A program made the position numbers and the translations under genes. Below are positions 55,220-64,000 of a stretch of 64,000 nt of DNA, piece by piece. The stretch's first letter is position 1. Each line of letters starts with the position of its first letter. Origin of the DNA: Hysterium pulicare CBS 123377 (taxonomy: Eukaryota; Ascomycota; Dothideomycetes; Hysteriales; Hysteriaceae); assembly GCA_000467715.1 (NCBI GenBank), contig AJFK01000983.1, forward strand, positions 1 to 64,000, in the 5' to 3' direction. The notes beneath the pieces are model-generated. The model did no database searches, had not been told where the DNA came from, and worked only from the letters and a program-made list of their open reading frames with translations.

Positions 55220-56255
55220 TTAAAAGGTATGCGCATTGCAGATGCCGCGGCAGAGAGGTGTTTGATCTGGAATGAGTTGGGATTGGAAACTTGGCAAGAG
55301 AGTTGGCATTGGCTCGAGCAGGGAAGGAGCTACCTTTAAAGCCAACAAGTAAGGAGCTTTGAGAATATATTTCAAACTCTTTTTTAACAAGGAAGGTGGA
55401 CTAGTGAAAACGGTAGAATCGATGAAATTTCGCGTTGGTGGGAATGTACCCAGCCCAGTCGGGGTATTGTAAGATTCAGGTTCTACGCTCGTGAGGGTTG
55501 ATGAACGTCTACCAAAAGGATACGGTTCTGTCCATCGAAAGTCTGTTTCACTCGGTATGATGGATGCTACTATCGGTTCTCCGAGCGTCAGTGGTGTTGA
55601 ATCAGGTGGACCTTCAACTTCCTCTGCGATAGTCTGAGGCGAGTTTGTCAAAGGTAATGTAATAGGAGTTGTCGAATTCCTTGGAGCAGTATTTAGGGGC
55701 AGCACATTTGAACTTTGAAGTAATGGAACTGGCTGACGACCTTCCAGTGTCTGAGTAAAGTCACTATCACGTCGTCGTAACGCCTCCTTTTGGGCAGCGC
55801 TAAGAAAAGGTCAACACCAGAATCACGAAAAGGCCTGGATGGTGTCCTCACTAGTTCAAAGAGCCAAACGCCAAGCTCAGCCTCATCTGAACCTCCTTTA
55901 GTTTTCCTTTCAGTTCAGTTGAGGTCTGATTGAAGCGATTATCTACAACCCATTTGATCTTTGCGCCCAAGTTTCCGTTGGCGACTTTCCGGTGCTTTGT
56001 AATAAAAGCGTGTAGCAGTTGAAGTACTGCATCATAGTCGCGACACACACCGGCGAGGGATTCTGGGGTGATATGGGCGTTCTTGGATGAACCATGAAAG
56101 GACTGGCGAATGTCCTGCAGATGACTATTCCCGAACTCAACGCCTTTAATAACCCACGTGAGATGTTCAGGGGCGCCCCTAACTTCCCTCACTATATCAG
56201 CAGTGAGCTTGATAGCTTTGATCAGTTCTGAGAGGGAAAACCCGGGGTTTGACAT
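55220..56255 (-). CDS. Protein with fungal NLR/ankyrin-type N-terminal domain only
   Basis: Exons 56255-55852 and 55799-55220 give 327 residues. The first ~130 residues (MSNPGFSLSELIKAIKLTAD, WVIKGVEFGNSHLQDIRQSF, RDYDAVLQLLHAFITKHRKV and ELKGKLKEVQMRLSLAFGSL) form a helical bundle. It resembles the N-terminal regions of fungal STAND/NLR and ankyrin proteins ('FSxGDIxxAIxLxxxI' style). No nucleotide-binding or repeat domain follows. The rest is a Thr/Pro/Ser-rich tail (TLEGRQPVPLLQSS, RWTEPYPFGRRSSTL, SLLKKSLKYILKAPYLLALK) with one amphipathic segment. It may be a stand-alone adaptor, a truncated NLR or an unrelated hypothetical. The domain link is pattern-based. Confidence 0.68.
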
Positions 56256-57258
56256 GTCGGGGCACTATGTAGGCGGTTTTAGCAGCGAAAGCCTCTCATG
56301 GCAATGGGGGTGGGGGCATCCTTAAGAATAGAACCATCTGTGTCCATGATGGAGAAAATTCGAGACGGCGTAGATATAAAAAGGAAGGATATAAGCTCGA
56401 TGGAATTACACTGCAAGCTGTTGGTTAGAAGCATGGAGACTCAAGGCAGCCAGACAGGATATGTGTCGAGGTCTTGGCTTGCGCACGTTGGGGAATGGAT
56501 GGTTCGGATGGTCTGGAAACACCGGCCCGAGTCCTTCTGTCCTCCCACACAAACTGCATGCAATCCAGCAGTTTAATCCCGATAACGCGGTAAGTATTGC
56601 TGGTTCGCATCGGCTCGCCACCTCGCCGCTAAATTTGGGTTCATTCCTCTGTCCCTCGCACGGGTATATGCATTGGACATGTCCTCTTCAAGCTGCTCTC
56701 GTAATCTGGAAACAGTCCAACCGCAATGTTTGAATTTCAAGCGAGTCACTTCTCTCCATGAGGTAATAAAATATAGTTACGACAAGGCGGACTCGCCTTA
56801 ATATTCAGTGCAGTCATGCATGCTGCAAGCCACGGGGCCTTTGAATGATAGCGGAGGGCGGAGTGCGCCCAATCGATTTTGACCTCTAAAGATTCCCAGT
56901 TTCGGTCGTTTTGGCAATCTTTGGTTCTCGACCTGGCGAGCTCGTCGTCGAGGAAGGTAGTAACCATCTCTCATATTGGATGCTATTCGCGGGCGGCTGA
57001 GAAATTAAAATATTCCCCCCAAACGGCTTAAAATGTCTGCCTGACGGATGAGCAATGCGGCGCGGTGAGTGAAATTCAGAAAATGCTGCCTTGCTCAGCC
57101 TTTCGAGGCTCATGATGTCGGGTGCCCTCGGCTTCGAATTTCTCCTGGTTCTCAAGAGGTGTGACATGCCTTGCGGATTCACTTGAGCTGATCGCAAATC
57201 CCACCGTAAAGAACAGCCTCCTTCGACTTCCCAACAATCGGACTTACAGACTCGAAGA
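56256..57258. other. Intergenic, no gene seen
   Basis: Divergent promoters of the NLR-like gene (-) and the decayed transporter (+). Frames at 56298-56576 (+) and 56886-57197 (-) have no family features. Confidence 0.55.
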
Positions 57259-59881
57259 ATGTCGGGACGTCGGCGTCGGCTTAGGATAAGACTTCCCCAA
57301 CCTTAGAAGAACCGCATCAAGTTTACCGAATACTTGCGCGATGTAAGTTAACCTCATTTTTCTAGGAACTCCTTACTGATAACATCGTAGGACTTTAAAC
57401 GTCAAACAGCACTTGCTTATAAGCGCATTGACAAAGATGGATTCAGTTATTGGACCGTTTTTACTGCGGGGGCAGGCTTCCTTACAGGGGCTTACGATGT
57501 TTGTTTTGGATTCCGCCCACGGTAGGGATCTTGCTGACAACTCTGTTCTTAGATATTTGCTGTTGACATAATCATACCAATGTTAGAAATTGTGTACTAG
57601 AAGGGCGATATGCCGCCAAAAACGAACCTGTCAATCAATCTAGCCACTCTAATCGGTGCCCTTATAGGACAGATCACTGTGGGTATACTAGGAGATAGAT
57701 ACGGACGTAAGAAGATGTATGGCGTACTGCTCATCGTCATGATAGTGTCGGCCATCGGACTCTCTCAGTGTTCCAGGGGAGCAGCCAACAGCATCAACAT
57801 TCTTGGATGGGTAATTTCGTGGAGGCTACTGATGGGAGCGGCAATTGGAGGAGACTACGAAGTAAGTGCGGTGATTACTTCCGAGTACGTTTGGAAGTAG
57901 TGATCAGAACTTCTGATTAGATCCGCTCGCTAACCACTCTCGAATAGGTTCGCTCCCAGAAAACATAGAGCCCGAATGCTCGCTGCGGTCTTCTATACTC
58001 AAGCAGTTGGTCAATTAGTTGCCGCAATTGTGGCCATTGTCGCGACTGCCTCATACCGCAATAGCATCTTGAACGGTGCGAGTCCTACAAAGTGCACTGG
58101 CAAATGTCTTCATGCTACAGACGAGATCTGGCGATGGATAGTGGGGTTTGGAGCCATTCCACCGGCCTTTGCAGTTGTGCTTCGGTTTTGTATTCCTGAA
58201 TCGCCTCGGTATCTACTCGAAGTGGACAACAACCCACTAGGTTTTGACGCGGCAGATTCTCTGAGAAATCGTTCGCGCCACGATTCGGTTGGTGAAAATG
58301 GCGGTGAGGCCAGCCACAATGATACAATTGAGGATGCTGCGCAAGAAGATACAGGATATGGGAGACCACAAGATAACGGTCTGCCGACTCGGGGACCATT
58401 CGAAGCCAAAAAACCGGTGGAAATGGAGATGCATTGAATTACATCTGCACCATCAGGTTTAAACACTCCGATTAATCTCTACCTTGGGACCAACGATGTA
58501 TCTCCTGGGGCATCAGCGCGTTCTGGATCGGTAAGATCAGCACCTTCAGGCGTGAAAACTGGGGGAGCCTCGCGGGAACCAGATGAGAATATAACATTTC
58601 GTCCTTCTGGGCAAACCTCCTGTGGATTCCACGAAATACAGAATGACATCTAACCCCAGCATCAGGCTATTGTACAGATCGATAATAACGAGGTGAATTC
58701 CAGCGCTCGTTCTATTTCGGAGACGAGCAATCCGCATGAATCCAACGTTGCTAATGAGGAACACCGCCGAAGTTCCATCCACAAGCCAGGAGAAGAGAGC
58801 TGGAGACACTTCTGGCGCGGGCTTCGAGTTTTCCTTTTTACCGATCAATCATGGACCTGGGGTCGAGTCTGGTCGTGCCTTCAATTTCGTGACCAGTACT
58901 TTTTTAAAGGTAACTGGACAGACCTTGCCGGAACAGCACTTAGTTTGTGTGCTCTGGATCTCTCTTATTATTTCCTCCTCATCGTAAGTATCCGAGAGGC
59001 GTTCATGAGTTTCCTCCGCGAGACTGACAATATTTAGAATAGCCCGAAACTTGTGTCTAAGCTCTGGAACCCACAAAGTCCTGGGTACGAGAATGTCTAT
59101 CCGATGCTCATGCAGTATTCATGGCGTACCCTGGTTTCTGTGTCGACCGGTGCTATGATTGGTGGGGCCATTTTCATCAGCATGGCGAAATTTCGATACC
59201 GAATCCAGCTTTACGGATTTCTGATACTGTCAGTTCTGCTTGTGACCGTCGGAATAACTTTCATGAAGCTATTGGACAGTACATACTTTGCTGCGATCAT
59301 TGTTTTCTATTGCTTTTGTAGCTTGTTCTTTGATTTTGGTAAGCTTGATCTTGTTTGTTCAACTCGGATACTGGCTTATTTAAGGGTGACCTTAGGCCCA
59401 AACACTTCAACTTACATCGTAAGCCACATCTTGTCCAGGGAAGCATTTAGCCCGACTCACGGATTAGATACCAGCAGAGGTCTTCCCAACTCGATATCGA
59501 TGTACCTGTCACGGCATATCCGCTGGAGCTGGAAAGCTTGGTAGCATCGTGGCCCAGATCTTCTTAGCGAAAGCGAAGTTTGGTAACCCTCCAATAGGAG
59601 TGAATGATCCACATTCGATTTGGTTGGGGTGGGCCTTAATCATGTGAATGGGGCGCTAAATTGAAGTATTGGAACAATGTTAACAGGTAACGTTGACCAG
59701 CAACGCGTTTTTCATGATCTTTGGCGCGTACATCACCAAGATATGGGTACCAAATCCGTGCGATATCTACGGACGTAGTCGGAGTTTAGAGGACCTTGGG
59801 CTAGGGAAAGAAGCCCGTAAAGCGATTGAAGATCAAGAGAAGGAAGAGAAACGAATGGCCGATGAGGAAAGGCGGTCTTGA
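57259..59881 (+). pseudogene. Decayed phosphate-type MFS transporter (PHS family)
   Basis: Remnant of a 12-helix H+-coupled transporter of the inorganic phosphate/glycerophosphodiester group. Recognisable blocks: YKRIDKDGFSYWTVFTAGAG, FLTGAYDIFAVDIIIPML (across an intron), INLATLIGALIGQITVGILG, DRYGRKKMYG, the family signature GGDYxxSAVITSEFAPRKHRAR, AAVFYTQAVGQLVAAIVAIV, GFGAIPPAFAVVLRFCIPES, a long hydrophilic loop, TWGRVWSCLQFRD, NSPKLVSKLWNPQSPGYENV, YWRTLVSVSTGAMIGG-like helix, YIIPAEVFPTRYRCTCHGIS, GKLGSIVAQIFLAKAKFGNP and a C-tail PCDIYGRSRSLEDLGLGKEA. At least four in-frame stops interrupt it: TAG at 57304 and 57598, TGA at 58435, TAA at 58651. The last intron near 59,642 no longer keeps frame. 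Several other intron sites remain good, so decay seems fairly recent. Confidence 0.82.
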
Positions 59882-60802
59882 TGAGGGGAGTTACCAATAG
59901 TCGAAGTCTTAATGATTGAGCTCAAAAACGAAATAAGAGCGTCATGAAGTGACGTGCTGAAGGCTGCTGCATTCAGTTGAGAGAAGACGTTTGGACGCTA
60001 GCCAATCGGTCAATATTTTTCCGCCCCCGAATGAACCGCGGTCCGAAGTTTATCCCTTCCCCAACTTTGCACCCTTTCGATCCCCTTTTCCCAGCTAGGC
60101 TTGTGTCCAGAGGTTTGTTGTCTCTCACGTTTCAACCCAGGACTTTACTTTCCGGGGTGTAGCTTAACTCCCGCCAAATAATATGTGGGTATCTGACGTG
60201 TTATTTGCACGCTAGACTTCTAGAATATCTACTCCCTTGAATAATTATCTTAAGAAATGGTTATGCGATTCCTACATTTCGGATGGAAAGAGTGCAGTTG
60301 AGCTCTCGCTGAATGTTCGTTAGTATTGGTCACGTAACTGTTCTTCATTTTTGATTCCTCCGTTGCTTCAATTGCAAATACCTGAAGAAATCCGTCGTTG
60401 CGTTAGGTTCCAGTCCTCCCAATTAGCTCTCTTAGAGTCTCACTCTGGACTTTTCTAGTCCCAAAATAGCGTCGCCACGCAAGGCGGCGTTCCCGATCTG
60501 GACTTAACTCAATACTCCTTTTGCATTTCTTCAGCCTCAAAAAGCCTCTTTTGCCTACCATCTCCCAACATAGTAATGGAAGGCTACGCTACCGCTCGAA
60601 CGGTACCTGATCTCCCTTCTCGAATCTCCACACATCAGTGGCGCCTTGAATCCCTCGGCGACTACGTACTCCTACGATTGTGGATTTCAAAGCTGTCATC
60701 GCCCTCTCATCCCCTCTACTGATTTTGCTTTCGGACTTCATCCGTGTCTCTCGTACCTTCCAGTCATTCTTTCGATTTTAATTTCGCGACCCATTGGCAG
60801 CC
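59882..60802. other. Intergenic, no gene seen
   Basis: Promoter of the chitin-binding gene. AT-rich near 60,170-60,260. A plus frame from 60646 overlaps the true start in another phase and is a shadow. Confidence 0.55.
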
Positions 60803-61887
60803 ATGCTTACACTTGTTTGGTTCTCGTATCTGTTGTTCTGTGTTGCGGGCGTGCATTCCAAGACGACTCCGGATGCAACGTGCGGAGGATTGAAGGGTTA
60901 TAGTTGCTTGAATTCGCAATGGGGTAACTGTTGTAGTCAGTATGGCTGGTGGTAAGAATCTCCTGGATGTAGCGCTGAGTATGTTGTGTTCGTCCACTGA
61001 CTAGTAATATCCAGCGGGAGTACGACTGCCTATTGCGGGACTGGCTGCCAGTCTGCGCATGGTAGCTGCAGCAAGGTTTCTTCCATTGTGGCATCGTCCT
61101 CCTCAACCTCATCTGCAGCGGCTCCAAGCTCGACTTTGAAGGTCTCGCAAGATGGGCATTGCGGCAACGGAAAGACGTGTTTGGGTTCAGTTTTCGGGAA
61201 TTGCTGCTCGCAGTACAGCTATTGGTGAGACGAATGGGTGGAACGTATTAAAGGGTAGTAATCTGACTTGTTTTTAGCGGATCTTCGAACGCGTACTGTG
61301 GAACGGGCTGTCAATCCAAGTTTGGTACATGCTCTGGCATTTTATCTTCATCGACAATTCCGTCGTCCACTCGTTCGACATCAACGTCGTCTTCCACATC
61401 CAAATCGGTATCCTCATCAATCCTGGCATCGTCATCCACTACCTCCGCGGTACCTTCGTCCACCATTCAATCTTCGTCCACCGTCCAATCTTCTTCCACG
61501 ATCCAATCTTCGTCCACCGTCCAATCTTCTTCCACGATCCAATCTTCGTCCACGATCCAATCTTCTCCCACGATCCAATCTTCTTCTACCGTCGTTTCAT
61601 CTTCCTCGACGCTCATCTCAACGACGAGTTCATTAATAGCATCATCCACCACATTTTCAGAGACGTCAAGCTCTTCATCTTCCACATTAGCGATCTCAAT
61701 CGTGTCAACGAGTACAGTTTCCTATACGCCCAGCGCAACCTCTTCATCTACCGCGTCACCGTCTGCGACTGCTGCGACATGTATTGCGAACAACGCCGTG
61801 CTTCCAGGTGGCTGCAGTGTCTATACCGTCGGGCAATGCTGTAGCGGGTGCTGCGAGAATGCAGGTAGTATCTGCTGCGATTTTTAA
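60803..61887 (+). CDS. Secreted protein with two CBM18 chitin-binding domains and Ser/Thr stalk
   Basis: Exons 60803-60951, 61015-61224 and 61278-61887 give 322 residues. Signal peptide MLTLVWFSYLLFCVAGVHS. CBM18 domain 1 (residues ~26-66): CGGLKGYSCLNSQWGNCCSQ, YGWCGSTTAYCGTGCQSAHG. CBM18 domain 2 (~91-133): CGNGKTCLGSVFGNCCSQ, YSYCGSSNAYCGTGCQSKFG. Both have the eight-Cys hevein-like pattern and the aromatic chitin contacts. Each domain is cut by an intron in the same codon (the Cys after YGW/YSY), phase 2, evidence of an exon-duplicating origin. A Ser/Thr-rich stalk of about 150 residues includes eight SSTIQS/SSTVQS-type six-residue repeats, a likely O-glycosylated wall spacer. The end is unusual: CIANNAVLPGGC, QCCSGCCENAGSICCDF, with no hydrophobic GPI signal. 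Possible role: binding own or foreign chitin at the wall or host interface. Confidence 0.92.
61447..61602 (+). repeat. 18-bp minisatellite in the CBM18 stalk
   Basis: About eight near-identical 18-bp units (tcttccacgatccaatct, tcgtccaccgtccaatct) encoding SSTIQS/SSTVQS. The unit length keeps frame, so length can vary between strains. Confidence 0.85.
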
Positions 61888-63191
61888 TAAGAGCCATATT
61901 CCGAGAAAGTGGCATGATAGGAAGTCGAGACACGAGAGATAGGTCTTGCGAATGAGAGGCAGTATGGGATGTGCTTGGTTTGAATTCAAATAGAATAATA
62001 GAAATTTTGGCACCTACCATTAATACACGCTTTCTCTTTAAACTATATATCTGCTTCATATTATCTTTCTAGTTTTGAAGCGTAACTGTAAAGGGTTGTT
62101 GTGTCTTAGACGCGTCGGACCGTATCCCTTTCCGCTCTGCACTTCGTAATATTGACTCCGGCGATCTGCAACTCTTAGTAACTTGGGAGGGGTCGCTGGG
62201 ATGGAGTGGTTTCTTGCTTCCTTGTGAGATTAAAAGAAAAAGAGTTCAGCATGGGGGGTTTAAACGGTGCCGCCGCAGCCTCGATCTTACAAGCACTCCG
62301 TTTGCTCATGTAAGAGTTTGAGATATGAGAGGCTTCCCGGGGACATTTACAAGGAATTCAACTATCTGCACCACTTTGTGCTGTTCCACGTCTGAACCAA
62401 GCTGTGCTTAGGTGTACGACATAAAGCTCTCTGAGCCTGATCCAAATTATTAGTTGAAGGGCCACAGCAACAAGACTGACTGCCCTCACGGTTTCACGAT
62501 ATTAAAGTATTAAGAATGAGCGGATGGCTCGCCGAGCCTGCCGAGCGAGCTGCAGCGAAGGGAGCGCTCGTGCCCCACTTCCCTGCGTGGCAGGCCTGAC
62601 AAGTGGGTCTCAGGGTCCCGTCCCGTAGGCCAGGAATTCGATCTCAACCTCCCAAATCCTCACCACCAACGTCCTTTTGCATGAGTATGGGACGCCTATC
62701 CACGAAACCTCAGAGATCGCAATTGTATCTTCGATCGGTTTCGCATGGGCTGTTTGCGGTGGAACAGATGCGATGATCATGACGCAACCCCGCCATCCTT
62801 CCGCTTGGCTTCCGCCCACACGCCTGGGCAAGACACCAAGCCTCATCGTCGATGATTGGCTCAGCGTCGTTCCCCGCGTGTCTCATGCTCCCACTTGAGC
62901 AGACCACAAGTCTTGGGCTTTCTTGTTGTCAGCCTTGGCTGTTGGAGTTGATTGTCTTATGCTGTTTTAGGCACTGATTTGCGGTGAAGGGCCCCAAGGC
63001 TTCACTGCGCGTGCAGAACAAAGAAGTGAATATCCGAAGCCGTTGACGACTGCCAAGAAAGCCAATGGGCACAGCATCTGGACAACAAGGCAGGTTGAGA
63101 GCTTAGTCTTGCCTTAAGTATCTACTCTGTCTTTCATTGGGATTTTATTTTCTGCATTCAACCTTACTTTTTTCAAATCTGGGCACCCACT
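61888..63191. other. Intergenic, no gene supported
   Basis: 1.3 kb between the chitin-binding and MFS genes. GC-rich block at about 62,520-62,620 with local self-complementarity (gctcgccgagcc / gccgagcgagc). Divergent frames at 62610-62907 are not protein-like. No tRNA-like cloverleaf was recognised. Confidence 0.5.
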
Positions 63192-64000
63192 ATGGAAGCA
63201 GTGCCAGAAACCGAAAGGGACCCCAACTTTGGCGAGGGACAAGAGATATCTCATGAGCAGTCTGATCGCGTAGTCAAAGGCGACAAGGTCGAGCTACAAG
63301 ACACCGACGCTTGGGATAAGCTTGGATATAGCTTTCCTACTTGGCGCAAATGGCAAATCTTATGCGTAGTATTCCTCATCCAAATCTCTATGAACCTTAA
63401 TGCGAGCATGTACGCCAATGCTGTCGACTCTATATCCGAGAACTTCGGCGTCAGCAAGCAAGCCGCCCGCGTACCCCAAATGACCTTCTTAGTCGCGTAT
63501 GCCTTTGGCTGCGAACTTTGGGCGCCATGGAGTGAGGAGTATGGCCGCTGGCCCATCCAACAGCTCAGTCTGTTCCTCGTCAATATTTGGCAGATCCCTT
63601 GCGCTCTGTCGAAGCACTACGGAACCTACGTTATTTGCCGGTTCCTCGGCGGTCTGTCTACTGCCGGTGGATCAGTCACCCTCGGTGTTCTTGCCGATAT
63701 GTGGGAACCGGATGAACAAGAATACGCTGTAGCATTTTTGGTCCTCTCATCCGTAGGAGGATCTGTCGTCGGAGCTATCATTGGTGGCTTTGTTCAACAG
63801 TACAAATCGCTGCCTTGGATCTTCTGGACTCAACTCTTAGTTGGTGGAGGAGTGCAGCTCGTTCATCTCATAGCAAACCCCGAAACTAGATCTACGATAC
63901 TTCTTGATCGAGAAGCTAAGAGGAGACGCAAAACTGGAGAAGATCCCAACATCTACGGACCTAACGAGATTAGAGGCAGGAAAATGACTTTTCGCGAGTT
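63192..64000 (+). CDS. MFS transporter (DHA1-like), truncated by window end
   Basis: Open frame of 269 codons with no stop before the end of the window. It starts MEAVPETERDPNFGEGQEIS. Hydrophilic N-terminal ~55 residues, then WQILCVVFLIQISMNLNASM, NFGVSKQAARVPQMTFLVAY, FGCELWAPWSEEYGRWPIQQ, CRFLGGLSTAGGSVTLGVLA, DMWEPDEQEYAVAFLVLSSV, GGSVVGAIIGGFVQQY and a loop beginning NPETRSTILLDREAKRRRKT. The GRxxI and GGxxxGGSVTLGVLADMW patterns are those of fungal DHA1-type (drug:H+ antiporter-1, polyamine/fluconazole-like) transporters. Only the first six helices are visible. Substrate cannot be given. No intron in the visible part. Confidence 0.88.
   Translation, partial: MEAVPETERDPNFGEGQEISHEQSDRVVKGDKVELQDTDAWDKLGYSFPTWRKWQILCVVFLIQISMNLNASMYANAVDSISENFGVSKQAARVPQMTFLVAYAFGCELWAPWSEEYGRWPIQQLSLFLVNIWQIPCALSKHYGTYVICRFLGGLSTAGGSVTLGVLADMWEPDEQEYAVAFLVLSSVGGSVVGAIIGGFVQQYKSLPWIFWTQLLVGGGVQLVHLIANPETRSTILLDREAKRRRKTGEDPNIYGPNEIRGRKMTFRE

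Noticed and set aside
62520-62620. tRNA or structured RNA gene in the GC-rich self-complementary block
   Set aside because: No cloverleaf, no A/B boxes and no conserved anticodon stem could be found.

Overview
The window looks like nuclear DNA of a filamentous ascomycete (Pezizomycotina). Genes are compact and mostly carry 0-4 short introns of about 45-140 nt with GTRNGT donors, CTAAC/CTGAC-like branch points and YAG acceptors. Gene content is typical of that group: Snt1 co-repressor, Bur1 kinase, fungal CENP-A, a chitin-binding wall protein, an NLR-like N-terminal domain protein and MFS transporters. A placement in Leotiomycetes/Helotiales is only my impression from protein style. No rRNA or tRNA gene, CRISPR array or intact transposon was seen.

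Layout: 0.4-1.7 kb S1/P1 nuclease (-); 2.2-3.1 kb Derlin (-); 3.7-4.3 kb centromeric histone CENP-A (+); 4.9-7.8 kb two small SANT/Myb-like proteins (-); 8.6-10.4 kb membrane/F-box/zinc-binding protein (-); 11.7-11.9 kb F-box fragment; 12.5-19.3 kb Snt1-type SANT co-repressor (-); 20.9-22.1 kb deoxyhypusine synthase (+); 22.9-27.2 kb MATH/USP7-like/MORN/RING protein (+); 28.3-29.3 kb third small SANT-like protein with an RGRGRG tract (-); 30.1-31.0 kb hypothetical (-); 31.5-34.7 kb large repeat-containing hypothetical (-); 35.0-36.8 kb aspartokinase (-); 37.3-39.1 kb Bur1/CDK9 kinase (-); 39.6-39.8 kb small complex I NDUFB2-like subunit (+); 40.1-41.2 kb cyclopropane-synthase-like SAM methyltransferase (-); 42.2-43.5 kb acidic hypothetical (-); 43.8-45.1 kb RFC3 (-) divergent from 45.4-46.3 kb ARPC3 (+); 46.7-48.8 kb Trm6 (-) divergent from 49.3-52.2 kb MINDY deubiquitinase with a CaaX end (+).

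From 52.2 kb the window becomes accessory. It holds a 3 kb gene-free stretch with a degenerate tandem repeat array and a hairpin-forming inverted repeat, then an NLR-type N-terminal domain gene (55.2-56.3 kb, -), a decayed phosphate-type MFS transporter (57.3-59.9 kb, +), a two-domain CBM18 chitin-binding protein (60.8-61.9 kb, +) and the start of another MFS transporter that runs off the end (63.2 kb, +).

Most genes are unrelated housekeeping genes. Shared themes are ubiquitin biology (Derlin, MINDY, F-box proteins, the USP7-like RING protein), chromatin and replication (CENP-A, Snt1, Bur1, RFC3, the SANT-like set) and translation (deoxyhypusine synthase, Trm6). The item most worth following is the 1400-residue protein at 22.9-27.2 kb: a whole USP7/Ubp15-like scaffold whose catalytic residues appear lost, joined to MORN repeats and a C-terminal RING finger. 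Exon joins were made by eye from splice signals and checked for frame continuity; they have no transcript support.
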